A DNA stretch of 41,972 nt from Dissophora ornata (Eukaryota; Mortierellomycota; Mortierellomycetes; Mortierellales; Mortierellaceae), in the NCBI GenBank assembly GCA_025201705.1, contig MU616790.1, positions 1-41,972 of the forward strand, read 5' to 3'. Made by a program: the position numbers and the translations under genes. Positions within the stretch are counted from its first letter, which is position 1, and each line of letters starts with the position of its first letter. This document shows positions 1-9,941 of the stretch, one piece after another. The notes beneath the pieces are model-generated. The model searched no databases, had not been told where the DNA came from, and worked only from the letters and a program-made list of their open reading frames with translations.

Positions 1-872
1 GGGTTCCTTTATTGCACACCTGCTAATTTATATGCGACTGGGCCTGTGGCTGAAGTCGTCTTATTTACATGCCTTGCGCCACCAATATAGCGCAGAGCGT
101 ATAAATAGTCTCACAGCCCCCCATCATAGAACCTCGGTCTGCACTTGTCTTCTCGCCCTGAACCTCACCCTCACACTCTACCTTTCTAGACTTGGTCCGC
201 CTTGCTTCGGGGCAGGCTGTTGATTCTTTAATACCTAATTCATGACACTCCTGGACATGGTTCATGACAAAATTCACGTCTAATGCAGCTATCCCAACAC
301 TTTGGAGCACCAGCCAGTGCTTTAGGGAAACTCCTCACTCATCCGGCACAAGTCTCTGGAGTATTAGGATTTAGTATTTTTTTTCTCTAAAGCCATTTCG
401 CAGTGGAGGCACTTCAGAGCTTCCTAGCCACTTATTTCCACATTCGTGAGCGCCTTGATTTTCTTCTGCAGTAGAGGCGGTTCAGGAAAAAAAGGCGAGA
501 GAGAGTAAGAAGTAATAACGTTTATTTCAATCTGCAGCTTTGAATATCGATATCAAGGATACACCGAGCAGACTTCGTTTCTCCCATATTCTCCTGAACC
601 ATTTGAAAGCCTATCTCTGTTCCTTCTCTTCGACAATCTCCTTTGGCCATGAGCCTAATCAAAGGGGACAAAGACGGGCAAATTCAAGTGCCTGGCTGGC
701 CAAAGGTGATGTGAAAGTTATCGGACGGAATATAGGCATCGAACTGCTCTTAGACTATGTTCGTTATCTTGCGCTTCATCTCCTCCAGAAGCAGCCGCCT
801 ATCCTCGTTTCTTGCAGCGATCGTATAAGTACGACAACTATGACGGGTATAAGATACAAATACAACTCAGAT
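1..872. other. intergenic, no gene seen
   Basis: I see no convincing gene here. The open frames are short, lack recognisable motifs and have no paired splice sites giving a longer frame. The stretch contains ordinary AT-rich spacer DNA, with poly(A)/poly(T) runs near 376 and 487. Confidence 0.5.
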
Positions 873-985
873 GTTAATATCACACAGGAGCAAATATCAC
901 ACAGAAGCAAATATCACACAGATGCAAATATCACACAGATGCAAATATCACACAGATGCAAATATCACACAGATGTAAATACCAC
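873..985. repeat. 17-bp tandem minisatellite
   Basis: About six and a half head-to-tail copies of a 17-bp unit, consensus GCAAATATCACACAGAT. The first copies carry GGA or GAA in place of GAT, and the last carries a T at position 2. The unit length is not a multiple of three, so the repeat is unlikely to be coding. There are no unique spacers, which rules out a CRISPR array. Confidence 0.9.
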
Positions 986-1344
986 ACTAAAAAAAGGAAA
1001 GGCTTTCTGCACAGCAGATGATTGTGAAGGCCCCCAGCAATCACTATAAATTGTTAGCCTGCTTCTTTCCACCTTCTCCTACAGCGACCTCACCTCACCT
1101 CTCTCATCTTCCTCAGTGTTCTTCATCCACTTGTGTCAACAGCAACAGCAACAGCAACAGCAACAACTACCACAAGATGAACACACATAATCTTCAGGTC
1201 GTTATAAGATAGGAAGAGATCCAGGTTTCGTTTATTTTGGAATGTCCTGGAAACCTCACCATTCTGCAACTGAAGCAGATAATTCACCAAAGAACGATGG
1301 CTACCTTCCCGGGTTTTTTGTACGTATTTCTTCCTGTCGTCAAA
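986..1344. other. intergenic with CAACAG hexamer tract
   Basis: No gene supported. It contains a short simple repeat of AGCAAC/CAACAG units at about 1137-1167 and pyrimidine-rich sequence before it (1060-1135). Confidence 0.5.
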
Positions 1345-1687
1345 TGAGATGTTTTAACTTTGCCAAACATTAATCTATTACATTATTCACAATAGAGTTA
1401 ATCACCATATCAGTTGTATTTGGATCCGACGCAGTGGTACTGAGTCAAGGCCTCTTGATGACAGTACCGTCGGCGTGGTGCTTACCCGTAACGCCAGTAT
1501 CTTTGCCACCACTACTCTCGGGCCAGTCGGCGTTGATGGAGGAGGGGGAGGAGGAGGAAGGGGAGGAGGAGGAGGAGGAGGAGGAGGAGGAGGAGGAGGA
1601 AGCGCTGGTGGTAGCAGTGGAGGAGGACTAACGATGAGCAACGTTATTTCTCCACTTGGTATGGCATCTATAAGAGCCACGAGTTGA
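1345..1687 (+). other. Gly-rich open frame, possible exon or remnant
   Basis: The frame is open from about 1345 to a stop at 1685-1687 but has no ATG before its final third; a GTG occurs at 1475. It reads a short ordinary segment (VLTRNASIFATTTLGPVGVD), then a polyglycine run encoded by (GGA)n, then SAGGSSGGG and a short tail. The same tract read in another frame is poly-Glu, and on the other strand poly-Pro, so low complexity alone keeps it open. It could be a 3' exon of a Gly-rich protein or simply non-coding. A resemblance to the Gly-rich orphan family at 36.8 kb is limited to the glycine tract. Confidence 0.2.
1537..1602. repeat. (GGA)n microsatellite
   Basis: A nearly pure GGA trinucleotide run, interrupted by a GGG and an AAG. 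It is open in all three forward frames (Gly, Glu, Arg-type readings). Confidence 0.9.
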
Positions 1688-2099
1688 TGCTTGCTGTTAA
1701 AGCTGGCCATATCGAGAGGCACTTGTCAAAGCGGCCCAGAAAACCAGATGGGGAACTCGATGCCTACAGTCTAGGCCTGTCAAACTGGTGTGCCTTCTAC
1801 AGAGAAGAGGAGCGCATTGCGGCTGCAATGGCTGGGTTTTTGGCAGAAGTGCTAAAGAATTTGACACAAGAATAAAGGCAGATGATTTATGTCAAACAAC
1901 TGAAACACGTCTTTTTTGCAACATAAACGCTCATGTCTCCAGCTATTCGCAGATGTTGGGGTGTGTTGAATAAAATCGCGTTCAAGAGCAAGTCTGGACT
2001 ACCATCGCAACATATCTTGTGTAGATATTTGTCCAAAACGTAGCGCCACCACATCTACAATCTCAACACATTAACAAATGCAATTTCCAATGGAGAATC
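1688..2099. other. no assignable gene
   Basis: A 63-codon frame at 1684-1875 overlaps the polyglycine frame and has no recognisable domain. The remainder is AT-rich spacer leading into the Helitron remnant. A degraded upstream part of the Helitron may lie here, but I could not align it. Confidence 0.35.
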
Positions 2100-3085
2100 C
2101 GATTCTTCCAACAATCTACTCTCTACTATCTACTCTTTTCTATCCAAGGGATCCCAATCTCTATCGAAGCCTACTCCATATACAACATTAGGCCAGGACA
2201 AGAAGTCGCAGCCGCAATCGGGAGCGCTGACGCCATCTTTTGGGATGACCCCAATGCAGCATCGACACGTCTCTGAGGCAGTTGACAGGACGATATGCGA
2301 TATCCTACAAGAACCTCACGCTCCATTTGGTGGTAGTCATTGTGTTTGGAGATGGCTTTTGCCCAGTCCTGCCAGTTGTTCTTCGTGGCGCCCTAGTGCA
2401 GATTGTGAATGCCTGTCTAAACAAACTGGAAACGATCCGGCGCTCTATCAACATCCCGAGGCTCACCACAAACACGAGGGCACAGAGCCAGGAGTCCGCG
2501 GCACATTTACTTGTAGTTGGAGAAGACAGGGAACCAACAGTGACCTTGGGGTTACATAATGACTATATCCAAGTACCAGACGACTATCTATTTCAACCAT
2601 TGATTATTGCAGGGAACAACATCGAGCAGCAAATCATTAGGGAGATATACACTGGACTTGAAACTGTCCAACATGCTCCTGCATTCATGAGTGGACATGC
2701 TGTTCTGACTGCCTGCAATGTTGATGTTGATAAGCTCAACATTATGGCAACAGAGATGATGCACAGTGGCGCGCTCACCACATATCTGGGCCAGGACAGC
2801 ATCACTGACGATGACGATGCTGCAGGCAACTATCTAGCACAGTGCCTCAACACCCTCACTCCCCCAGGCTTGCCTCCTTTCAGTCTCTTGCTCAAAGTCG
2901 ACCAACCCGTCGTCCATCTCCGGAACATGAACCCCAAGCTTGGAGTGTGCGACAGTACCCGCCTAATCATTCGAAGGCTAGGAGGAAAGGCTAGGAGGAA
3001 AGGCTATTGAGACTGAAGTCATGATCGGTCAGTTCCATAGAGAATGCGTCTGAATTCCCTGTCTTCCGCTCACAATTACAGATGA
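2100..3085 (+). pseudogene. Helitron Rep/Pif1-type DNA helicase, C-terminal remnant
   Basis: A decayed copy of the Pif1-like SF1 helicase half of a Helitron transposase, which unwinds DNA during rolling-circle transposition. Readable blocks in order are: a degraded Walker-B region (FWD then APMQHRHVSEAVDRT); PFGG followed in another frame by VVIVFGDGF and LPVV; NDYIQVPDDYLF; AVLTACNVDVDKLN; and LNTLTPPGLPPFSLLLKVDQ with MNPKLGVCDSTRLIIRRLG, the late helicase motifs. At least three frame changes are needed (near 2260, 2320 and 2990). After the last one the frame reads IETEVMIGQF, then an in-frame TGA, then IPCLPLTITDD. The Rep/HUH half and the element ends were not found. The 3' side runs straight into the Ty3/gypsy remnant on the opposite strand. 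Confidence 0.8.
2975..3006. repeat. 13-bp tandem duplication in the Helitron helicase
   Basis: AGGCTAGGAGGAA occurs twice head-to-tail (2975-2987 and 2988-3000), followed by a third partial AGGCTA. Dropping one unit restores the helicase frame into IETEVMIGQF, so the duplication is the lesion that shifted the frame. Confidence 0.85.
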
Positions 3086-4215
3086 CGGTACCTCTCGATG
3101 ACTTCAGTGATGGGATTAGGACCGTTAGTTCCGAATTGTAGTAACAAGGCGAGGAAAAGGGCGCCCTCACCGTCCTCAACAGGGTGCATCCAGGAGAGAG
3201 CATCGACAATGCTATAGCTTTTACCAGGGCGGAAAACCATCTGGATACTGAACTTGGACAAACGACGGATTTGACGCTCATTCAAGTTGCACTTCTCAGT
3301 GCAACATCCCAACTTCTTGTGATCGGTAAGAATAGTGGCAGGAAACCTGGAAAAGGCGAAATGATGTCGCCATAACTCCAGGCCTCTGACGACAGCCGGA
3401 AGCTCGGTATCATGGACATGGTAATTGCGTCCCGGAGGCTGCAAAGAGCAGGAATAGTACGCGATGGGATGTAACACACCATTAACATCAGGTTGGCTGC
3501 ATATAGCACCAACGGCGTTCAAGGATGCATCGGTCTCGAGGATGCATCGGTCTCGAGGATGCATCGGTCTCGAGGACGCCCGATTTTTCAGGATCAAAGT
3601 GGGCAAGTGTAGGTATAACGCCTTGGGTTCCTTGAAGGTCGCCTTGGCAGCATCGTCCCAGTCGAAGGCAGCTTCCTTCTTGAGGAAGCGAGTAATCGGC
3701 GCAACGATCCTGGAGAGATTCTTGACAAAACGACTGTAGAAGTTGGAAACTTCAAGGAAGCACTGGATATCCTTGACACAGGAGGCCTCAAAAGCCTTGT
3801 ACTTGTCCTGATCCATGGCAATTCCCTCTTCGGAAATGATATAGTCTAGGAACTCGACCTTGGAGGCGTGAAACTCGCATTTCTCCAGGTTGGCTTGGAG
3901 ATGGTGCTCTTGGAGACGCGCCAGGACTTTCTTGATGTGCAGAATATGTTCTTCTTCAGTACTGGAGAAGTTCAGGATGTCATCGATATAGATGACCACG
4001 AAGCCATCCGAGTTCTCACGAAGGACCTCGCTCAGGAATACTTGGAATCTTACAGGGGTGTTGGTAACGCTTAATGGCACGACAAGATACTCAAAATGGC
4101 TATAACGGGTACGGAAAGCTGTCTTCCATTCCTCACCATCGGCAACGCGGATTAAATTGTAGGCGCCCTTGAGGTCGAGCTTAGTAGAATATTTGGTATC
4201 CTTCTCCCATCGATC
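3076..4215 (-). pseudogene. Ty3/gypsy reverse transcriptase-RNase H remnant
   Basis: A retrotransposon pol fragment lacking protease, the N-terminal RT and integrase. The frame is open beyond the first GTG (4080) up to about 4215, reading KLDLKGAYNLIRV, the RT palm start. It continues with the catalytic YIDD box (FVVIYIDDILNFSS), EKCEFHASKVEFL, FLEVSNFYSRFVKNLS, then RNase H with ETDASLNAVGA and the late FRPGKSYSIVDALS motif. The RT domain is cut at its 5' side: the expected upstream fingers are missing before DRWEKDTKYSTKLD. About 380 codons remain without an internal stop, so insertion or truncation is fairly young compared with the Helitron beside it. Confidence 0.85.
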
Positions 4216-4320
4216 CGTTGTGGGTGGAGATCAGCATCAGGTTCCTAATGACAGAGAACGGGATACTCCGACCCGCTCTTTTCGATATATCGCGGAAGAG
4301 CTTTACATTGTTGCAAGTGA

Positions 4321-4692
4321 GATCGCAACACTGATAAGAGGAAAAGGAAAGAGGGTCAGTCCAGTCTCTCTTCATCCGACTCGTCTGACTCCGGAGACGG
4401 TTTGGAGAGGATGTACAAGCGTATTCGCGAATCCAATAAAGAGAGCTTTGTCAGTATTGACGCGACGGAAATCGCTAGAAAGTCGATCAGGGAAACAAGG
4501 AAGCCGAAGCCGGCTGATTCTCAGACTGAATAGCTACGGGTTACTGTCACGTCATGTATAGCAAACACGCAACTGGATCCTATCACAGCTCCAGGCAATA
4601 TCGCTTTTGCTATACAGGACACGCGCCCTATAACCAACCCAGACTTCCTACAGACTGTCAAGGACAGGGCAGACAGAATTCAGGAATTATGA
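4321..4692 (+). pseudogene. unidentified ORF with one internal TAG
   Basis: A single frame runs 123 codons, interrupted only by TAG at 4531-4533. The first part is charged and Ser-rich (KRKRKEGQSSLSSSDSSDSG, then ERMYKRIRESNKESF). After the TAG it reads TAPGNIAFAIQDTRP and ends VKDRADRIQEL before TGA at 4690-4692. Amino-acid usage looks like real protein on both sides of the TAG. I do not recognise the family. Given its surroundings it is probably the C-terminal part of a transposon-encoded or multicopy protein. A stop at 4318 bounds it on the 5' side, so it may be an exon. Confidence 0.4.
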
Positions 4693-5046
4693 TAACAGGG
4701 ACGACTGTGCAGGGCTAGGGTAGGTGCGAATTGTATAGCAGACTGATGTTCTATGGACTATGGCTACAGAGTATTTATACTCGACGTAGGATACTACCTA
4801 GAGCGTACGTCTGTGGGAAACCCGTAGGGCACGCGTTTGTGCTTGTCGAATGAGCTCATTCCATTACGCCCATTTGTCTCCTCATTTCCATTCCTCGACT
4901 TCTAGACCAGACGCATTTCCCTACAACATCCCTTGCGGAGACCTCTCGGGATGGCTTCTCAGAGGCTGCTGTAATAACAATGAAAGCCGATTTTGGATTC
5001 GAATTTGATTTCTACGATGAACAATCCCGCTAACAGCGCAGCCTGC
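4693..5046. other. spacer between transposon remnants
   Basis: No gene seen. The part next to 5046 may be the 3' flank of the Harbinger-type element on the minus strand, but I found no terminal inverted repeat. Confidence 0.4.
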
Positions 5047-5984
5047 CTACCGCAAGGACGTTGAGCATGATGGCGGTTTTGAAACTTTGACCAGCGATTT
5101 CCTGCACAGGAAACCTTTCCTCATCCACAAAGAGTGGGACTCCATATGGGTGAGTTTCACGACGCCACTCACACTTCTCCAGGGAAACGATTCACGCTGC
5201 TCGCATAGGAAGTTGTGCAGGATAACACATGCTGCGATCCGATCCATTACCTTGTCAATATTGACCTTGTTGGTTTTATTGCGAATCCGATCGGGCAAGC
5301 GGGTTAAGGATTTCTATTTGGATTTCAACATCCCGATTGTACGTCCGTTACAAGCCCGAACACGGGCGGTGTTCACATCTGTCTCGTCCTGCGAAAGACC
5401 TGTACCCTTGATCAAGTTGATGTCGAGATAGGGTAGCTGAATCTGCAAGCAGATGCTCCCCTTCAGAAAATAGTTCTGATGGTGTTGCCACAGATGACCT
5501 TTGCAGAACACAAAGTAGTCGTGGCTGCAACTTGAATGGATATGTGAGACAGAAAACAGCGTGGTCTGCAACCAGGAGCCACAAATGGCAGTATAGATCA
5601 TCATCATGATAGACAGCATGCACTAGCTGAGTGTCCTACAAAAGGCAAACGTAATCCTTCTATCCATGCTGTACACAACCTGGAGGTTAAACGAATGCTG
5701 CTTGTGCCGGTCGTAGCAAAGCCCCCATCGTGCTTTGGTCGCCGGAAAATGGGGTTCATGGTCCCTTTTATAAAGTCCACGCATCCATCGAACCCCTCCT
5801 CAGCCGTTCTCTCTGAGTGAACGCGTCGCTGTTCTGCATCTGGCCAAGAGATGTACCTTTTCTCCAAAGAGAGAATTGTGGATCCTTCACTCCTCTCCCA
5901 GGTTGCTGTTAGACGGGTCGGTGCTATCCCGTTACCATTATATTCAAGTCTATCGAGTGGGACAGTCCTCGGAGAGCTCATCAA
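5047..5984 (-). pseudogene. PIF/Harbinger-type DDE transposase, frameshifted
   Basis: A degraded DDE_Tnp_4 (Harbinger nuclease) gene. Reading 5' to 3' on the minus strand it shows: YISWPDAEQRRVHSERTAEE; GFDGCVDFIKGT with NPIFRRP (first catalytic Asp region); FVGHSAS; then, after frame switches, SELFSEGEHLLADSA (second Asp region); DETDVNTARVRACNGRTIGM; and LPDRIRNKTNKVNIDKVMD with ACVILHNFL, the conserved C-terminal block with its late Glu region. At least three frame changes (near 5620, 5430 and 5310) inactivate it. The partner Myb-like protein and the terminal repeats were not found. Confidence 0.8.
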
Positions 5985-6562
5985 GCTTCATGCCTCCATC
6001 ATCGTCGCTTCGCCAGGGTTCCGCGCCATCCTCTAATAGTGCTAGGGATGCACATACAGTGATCGTGTCGCCTGAAGACGTCGCGCCATAATGTCATAAT
6101 GGAGAGGAGAGAGCTAGGGAGGGTGGGAGGGTGGGATGTTACAGAATTCATGACAGAACATGCAAGAATGCATGGACGGGAAATGAAATGAACGCAATGA
6201 GTATTCAATGCCACCGCACGAGCACACCAGTTTTTTTTTACATGGCTGTCGCGCGGCTCTTTGCAGCCGCACGAGGCTTTTCACATTTTCAGCAAACTAA
6301 AAATGCATTGTGGTATTCCACGCCAGGGCAACTGTGAAACGTACTGTGGTTGCGTCAAAGGATCATCGCAACTCACGGCAGCTGTCTTTAAGCTCCAGGA
6401 GCCACTGCAATACCTAGTAGATGATTGAGTTGGGTTCTTACCACAGTGGACCACTCCACTATTAAGCTGGCTGCCGTATAAGAAGAAGGTCTCTCGATTA
6501 CATTGCCGACGACCTGTTCATTCCTTCACACACACTTCACCCTTTGCCCACCTCCACCAGCC
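5985..6562. other. intergenic / promoter region of the F-box gene
   Basis: No gene. A TATA-like GTATAAG occurs near 6475, followed by pyrimidine-rich leader sequence up to the ATG at 6563. This fits a short 5' UTR for the gene downstream. Confidence 0.4.
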
Positions 6563-8152
6563 ATGCAAGAAACGCCATTCCATATCCCCGAGCTTGCCAG
6601 ACTCATAGGTGACCATCTCTCGCGTACAGAGATGGTAAACTGCCTTCGGGTCTCCAAACTCCTGCACAACGCCTTTATCGCACGAGTATGGAAAGATGTT
6701 GACGTCGAACAACCTCGGGGTCGTTGTCCAACTATTGCGAGCCTTCAGCGCCACAAACACCTCATTCAGAGCCTCCACTGTTATGGCGCTTCACTAGACA
6801 AGTATTTGACCCTGCGTGGATGCAACAACCTCTCTGCCTTCTCCTTCGGTGGCAAAAATAGAGCTATACGGGCCCTGCCTGTACATCTTTCAGGGTTTAT
6901 CTCCGCACACTCAACAACCCTCCAAGAAATTTCGATCTACCCAACTTTCCCAAGGACACCATCCGATGAGTTCTGGCTCGCTCTATCGCAATGCTCGAAT
7001 CTGCGAACACTGGAGCTGTACAATCTCAACATCCCACACTGGTGTTCATCATACTTGCGCCGGATCTGCAATATCTGTCAGTCATTGTTATTCCATGACG
7101 TGGTTATACCAGACTCGCTTCTGACAATGCAACAGGGGGAGGACGAAGACATTGATGGAACACAGTTACTGTTCCTTGGTCCTCGACATATTGATCTTTG
7201 GGTCGCCAGTTCGCCCAACTATGTCACACTTTCGCCGCGCAGTCAAGCTTTAATGATTCGAGCCTGCCCTAACCTGGAATCTCTTAGATGGGGTGTAGCT
7301 ACATCCGTTAGTAGACGTAACATGTCGACCCGCGTACGTCCATCAACCAATATATTCCTTAGGACCCTCGCCGCAAATCCGTGGACGTTGCCCAAGCTAG
7401 AAGCTCTGGACTTAACTAGTGTCCACTTCCATGACAATGACTTCGCGCAGCTTTTGAGGCAGATGAGAAAGTTGAAATCGCTTAAAGTATCCCACACGCG
7501 ATTTGGAAGACTTTCGCTCCTGGAAATGGTCAAGAAGAGGGCCAGGCACGGAACGACAGGAGATGGAACAGGCACTACGTACACACTTTGCGATTCTGTC
7601 ACGCTCCTGCATCTTGATGACTTCCCGGAAGTTACCGGTGCCATGATTCAGACTCTCCTTGCGAGCTGCCCCAAGTTAGAGGTGTTTTTGGGTGGCAAGG
7701 TCAAAGTCTCGGAAATCGCCATAGGCGATGAGTGGGTGTGCAAAGGTGTGTTGCATTTGTGTTTATATTTAGAGGCGGATGAGGACTACCATGCACCTCC
7801 AGTGTCGCGCGAGTTCTTGAACAACCAACGGAATGTGTTTGCTCGCCTTGGTAGATTGACCAATCTCCAGGGCCTTCAACTCACCAGAGAATGGGATGAC
7901 CTGAATCCCACGCAAGTTATGCAAACTTTGGACCTGAGACTCCCCGCAGGCATGAAGTCACTGGCCAACTTGAAGGAACTAGAGTATCTCTGTTTCTTCC
8001 ACGACTGTGGCCAACGTACGGGCTTGCGGGAAGTGAGGTGGATGGTACAGCATTGGCCCAAACTGGAGTGCGTTGCGGGTATGACCATGATCGATGACCA
8101 GACGCAGGCGCGGATGGCGGCTGTGCTAGATCCGGCCGGCGTAGAATTCTGA
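6563..8152 (+). CDS. F-box / leucine-rich-repeat-like protein
   Basis: A single-exon protein of 529 aa. The start at 6563 is chosen because the family usually begins with FHIPELARLIGDHLSRTEM. The open frame extends 20 codons further, but that part has UTR-like pyrimidine composition. Residues 5-50 form an F-box-like domain (IPEL, CLRVSKLLHNAFIARVWKDV), expected to bind Skp1 of an SCF ubiquitin ligase. The rest is irregular leucine-rich repeats (NLRTLELYNLNIP, LEALDLTSVHF, LKSLKVSHTRF, KLEVFLGG) that would present a substrate-binding surface. It ends with the WPKLECVAGM block usual in this expanded early-fungal family. The substrate is unknown. An AATAAA-like signal (ATGAATAAACATC) lies near 8300. 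Confidence 0.85.
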   Translation: MQETPFHIPELARLIGDHLSRTEMVNCLRVSKLLHNAFIARVWKDVDVEQPRGRCPTIASLQRHKHLIQSLHCYGASLDKYLTLRGCNNLSAFSFGGKNRAIRALPVHLSGFISAHSTTLQEISIYPTFPRTPSDEFWLALSQCSNLRTLELYNLNIPHWCSSYLRRICNICQSLLFHDVVIPDSLLTMQQGEDEDIDGTQLLFLGPRHIDLWVASSPNYVTLSPRSQALMIRACPNLESLRWGVATSVSRRNMSTRVRPSTNIFLRTLAANPWTLPKLEALDLTSVHFHDNDFAQLLRQMRKLKSLKVSHTRFGRLSLLEMVKKRARHGTTGDGTGTTYTLCDSVTLLHLDDFPEVTGAMIQTLLASCPKLEVFLGGKVKVSEIAIGDEWVCKGVLHLCLYLEADEDYHAPPVSREFLNNQRNVFARLGRLTNLQGLQLTREWDDLNPTQVMQTLDLRLPAGMKSLANLKELEYLCFFHDCGQRTGLREVRWMVQHWPKLECVAGMTMIDDQTQARMAAVLDPAGVEF

Positions 8153-8472
8153 GACGGTGAACCGTTTGAGGAAGCTGCTCCAGTCAAGAGTGGATCCTAG
8201 GACGTTTCAATGGGCCATCGATTATTGGTTTAGAAGCCTCTGATAAATACACGAGTACTGCAAACTTACGTTTTTATTTAACGAAGATCAGACTCATGAA
8301 TAAACATCATGCCTTTCATTCTCGGTATTTGCACTCGACTGCCTACCGCCGTACAGTACATTCCCTCTTACTTTCTTCAACAACGTTTGCCAGAAAACAA
8401 AAGCGAATACAACGTAGGTCAATCCCCCTCTATCTCTCTGTTAAGTAATTGTATTGCGGCCAGCTGCTAATA
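8153..8472. other. 3' flank of the F-box gene
   Basis: No gene. It contains the probable polyadenylation signal AATAAA near 8300 for the upstream F-box gene. Confidence 0.4.
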
Positions 8473-8607
8473 ATGACGGTGTTTGCGATCAAGGAGCGTG
8501 CCAAGGCGGAACTAGCGCGCGCACACTTTCGCGGCCGAGAACAGCGACCACGCCAATCGACCACCACATTCTCGAAATACAACCTGGCAAGATCCACTAC
8601 AAGATGA
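8473..8607 (+). other. small ORF, 44 codons, uncertain
   Basis: An ATG-started frame beginning MTVFAIKERAKAELARAHF, rich in Arg, Lys and Ala, ending TGA at 8605-8607. The composition is that of a basic nucleic-acid-binding tail, but it has no family match that I recognise and no supporting splice sites. It may be a fragment of a longer lost gene or chance. Confidence 0.15.
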
Positions 8608-8947
8608 AAGAGGAATAGAACCACCCGTCGCACATTATGGGGTCGCGTCGGGAAGCGTAGAGGAGGCTGCCCCTCTCCCCAAAAAAACAACCTAGGTCTG
8701 TAATAAAACCGAACCTTTTCTTGTTAGTCACCTTTCCTATACACTCCATTCTATCTATCTATCTTTCACATATCTTGTTCATCCCGTCTCCATCCCCTTG
8801 ACCATGCTTTCCCAATCCCTCGCTGCTCTGAAAATTACTTCAAATTGTCGAGCATTAATTACGATTTACTTTGTTCTAGCGCATTCTAATGACTTAGTCT
8901 TTGACCTCGGTGGCTGCATGAATTCACATCGCGCAATGAAAGTTGAC

Positions 8948-8986
<39 letters not shown>

Positions 8987-9886
8987 GATAACTGGCCTGC
9001 CTGAGCAGGCAATGGCTAGAAGCTACCATCCTGTGGATTACGGTTGAGCACATCCAAGTCAGAATTCGTGCTGGGACGCGACGATTGTCGCCTTTTTCAT
9101 GCCTAGTTTATACAAATAGACCTCCGGGTCCAGGATCATACTATTTGTGGTGATGACACTGGGTAGAAAGACCCAGCGATGTTTCCGCCAATTTTAATCT
9201 CAAACATTGGAAGAGATGAATCCATTGAAGACAAACGAGGTATTGTAAGCAGTAAGGTAGCCTTGTTGTTGCTGAGATTAAGAGAAAAAAAAATAGTTTG
9301 ACTGAATAACAAATCCTGGTCGCTCCTTGCATTCATGTTGGTTGCATGTCCATTCCTGTCCATTCAGTTTAGTTCAGTTCATGTCATTGCATTCATCAGC
9401 GTGTCAGAGCTAAGCAAAATATTTCAATATCCACATACAGCAAATCCACAACGGTTAGGTTAAGTAGTGCTAACTGAGTATTGTCCCATGAGTGGCTTCG
9501 GTTGGCACAAATGAAAGTTCGCTTTTCACTTTGTTCATGGTTCGTGGTTGCGAAAGTGATTAGGCACTTCGTTTAATGATTGCTATGGTGCCTCATCTTT
9601 TTCATTGGCCTAGGGGATCCCTTTATTTTACCCGTTGCTGCTGGCACTTTGGACTCGCGCCCTGATTCCCCTGAAGTCAGCTCGTCCGATCGTTTTCCTT
9701 TTCCGTTGGCCTCTGAACTACCCCGCTCCTCGGATCTCCTAACCCCAGGAAATTCTCCTGAAAACCTTGAACGCACTATCGTTACTGTATCCAGTTTAGA
9801 GATATCGCTGTCGACCTTTGTTTGGTGTACATGTGCTTGTGCTTGTGTCGACGCGGCAAAGCGTCCCTCTCACATTAGCACATCAA
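8608..9886. other. non-coding, with long poly(T)
   Basis: No supported gene. The frame at about 9573-9776 (minus) and the overlapping plus frame from 9580 are open but lack an ATG at a sensible place and have no domain. A 35-nt T run lies at 8951-8985. Confidence 0.4.
8951..8985. repeat. 35-nt homopolymer T run plus hairpin
   Basis: Thirty-five consecutive T residues, followed within about 10 bp by the inverted repeat GCCTGC-CTGA-GCAGGC. On the minus strand this reads hairpin then poly(A). That could be the 3' end of a retroposed sequence on that strand, or simply a homopolymer tract. Confidence 0.7.
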
Positions 9887-9941
9887 GTAGTACTGTACAT
9901 TTGAATGGCTACAGTACTGTACATGTACATTTAATGTACAG
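9887..9941. repeat. palindrome-rich GTACA cluster
   Basis: Several overlapping inverted repeats built from AGTACTGTACAT and TGTACATGTACA. A similar GTACA-rich cluster occurs at 36155-36205. They could form cruciforms or bind a dimeric factor; neither is shown. Confidence 0.6.

Noticed and set aside
873..985. Tandem repeats as a possible CRISPR array
   Set aside because: Units are head-to-tail without unique spacers, and the window is eukaryotic. The same holds for the 30-bp repeats at 37640-37905.
1402..1722. Poly-proline ORF on the minus strand
   Set aside because: It is the complement of the (GGA)n tract; low complexity alone keeps the frame open.
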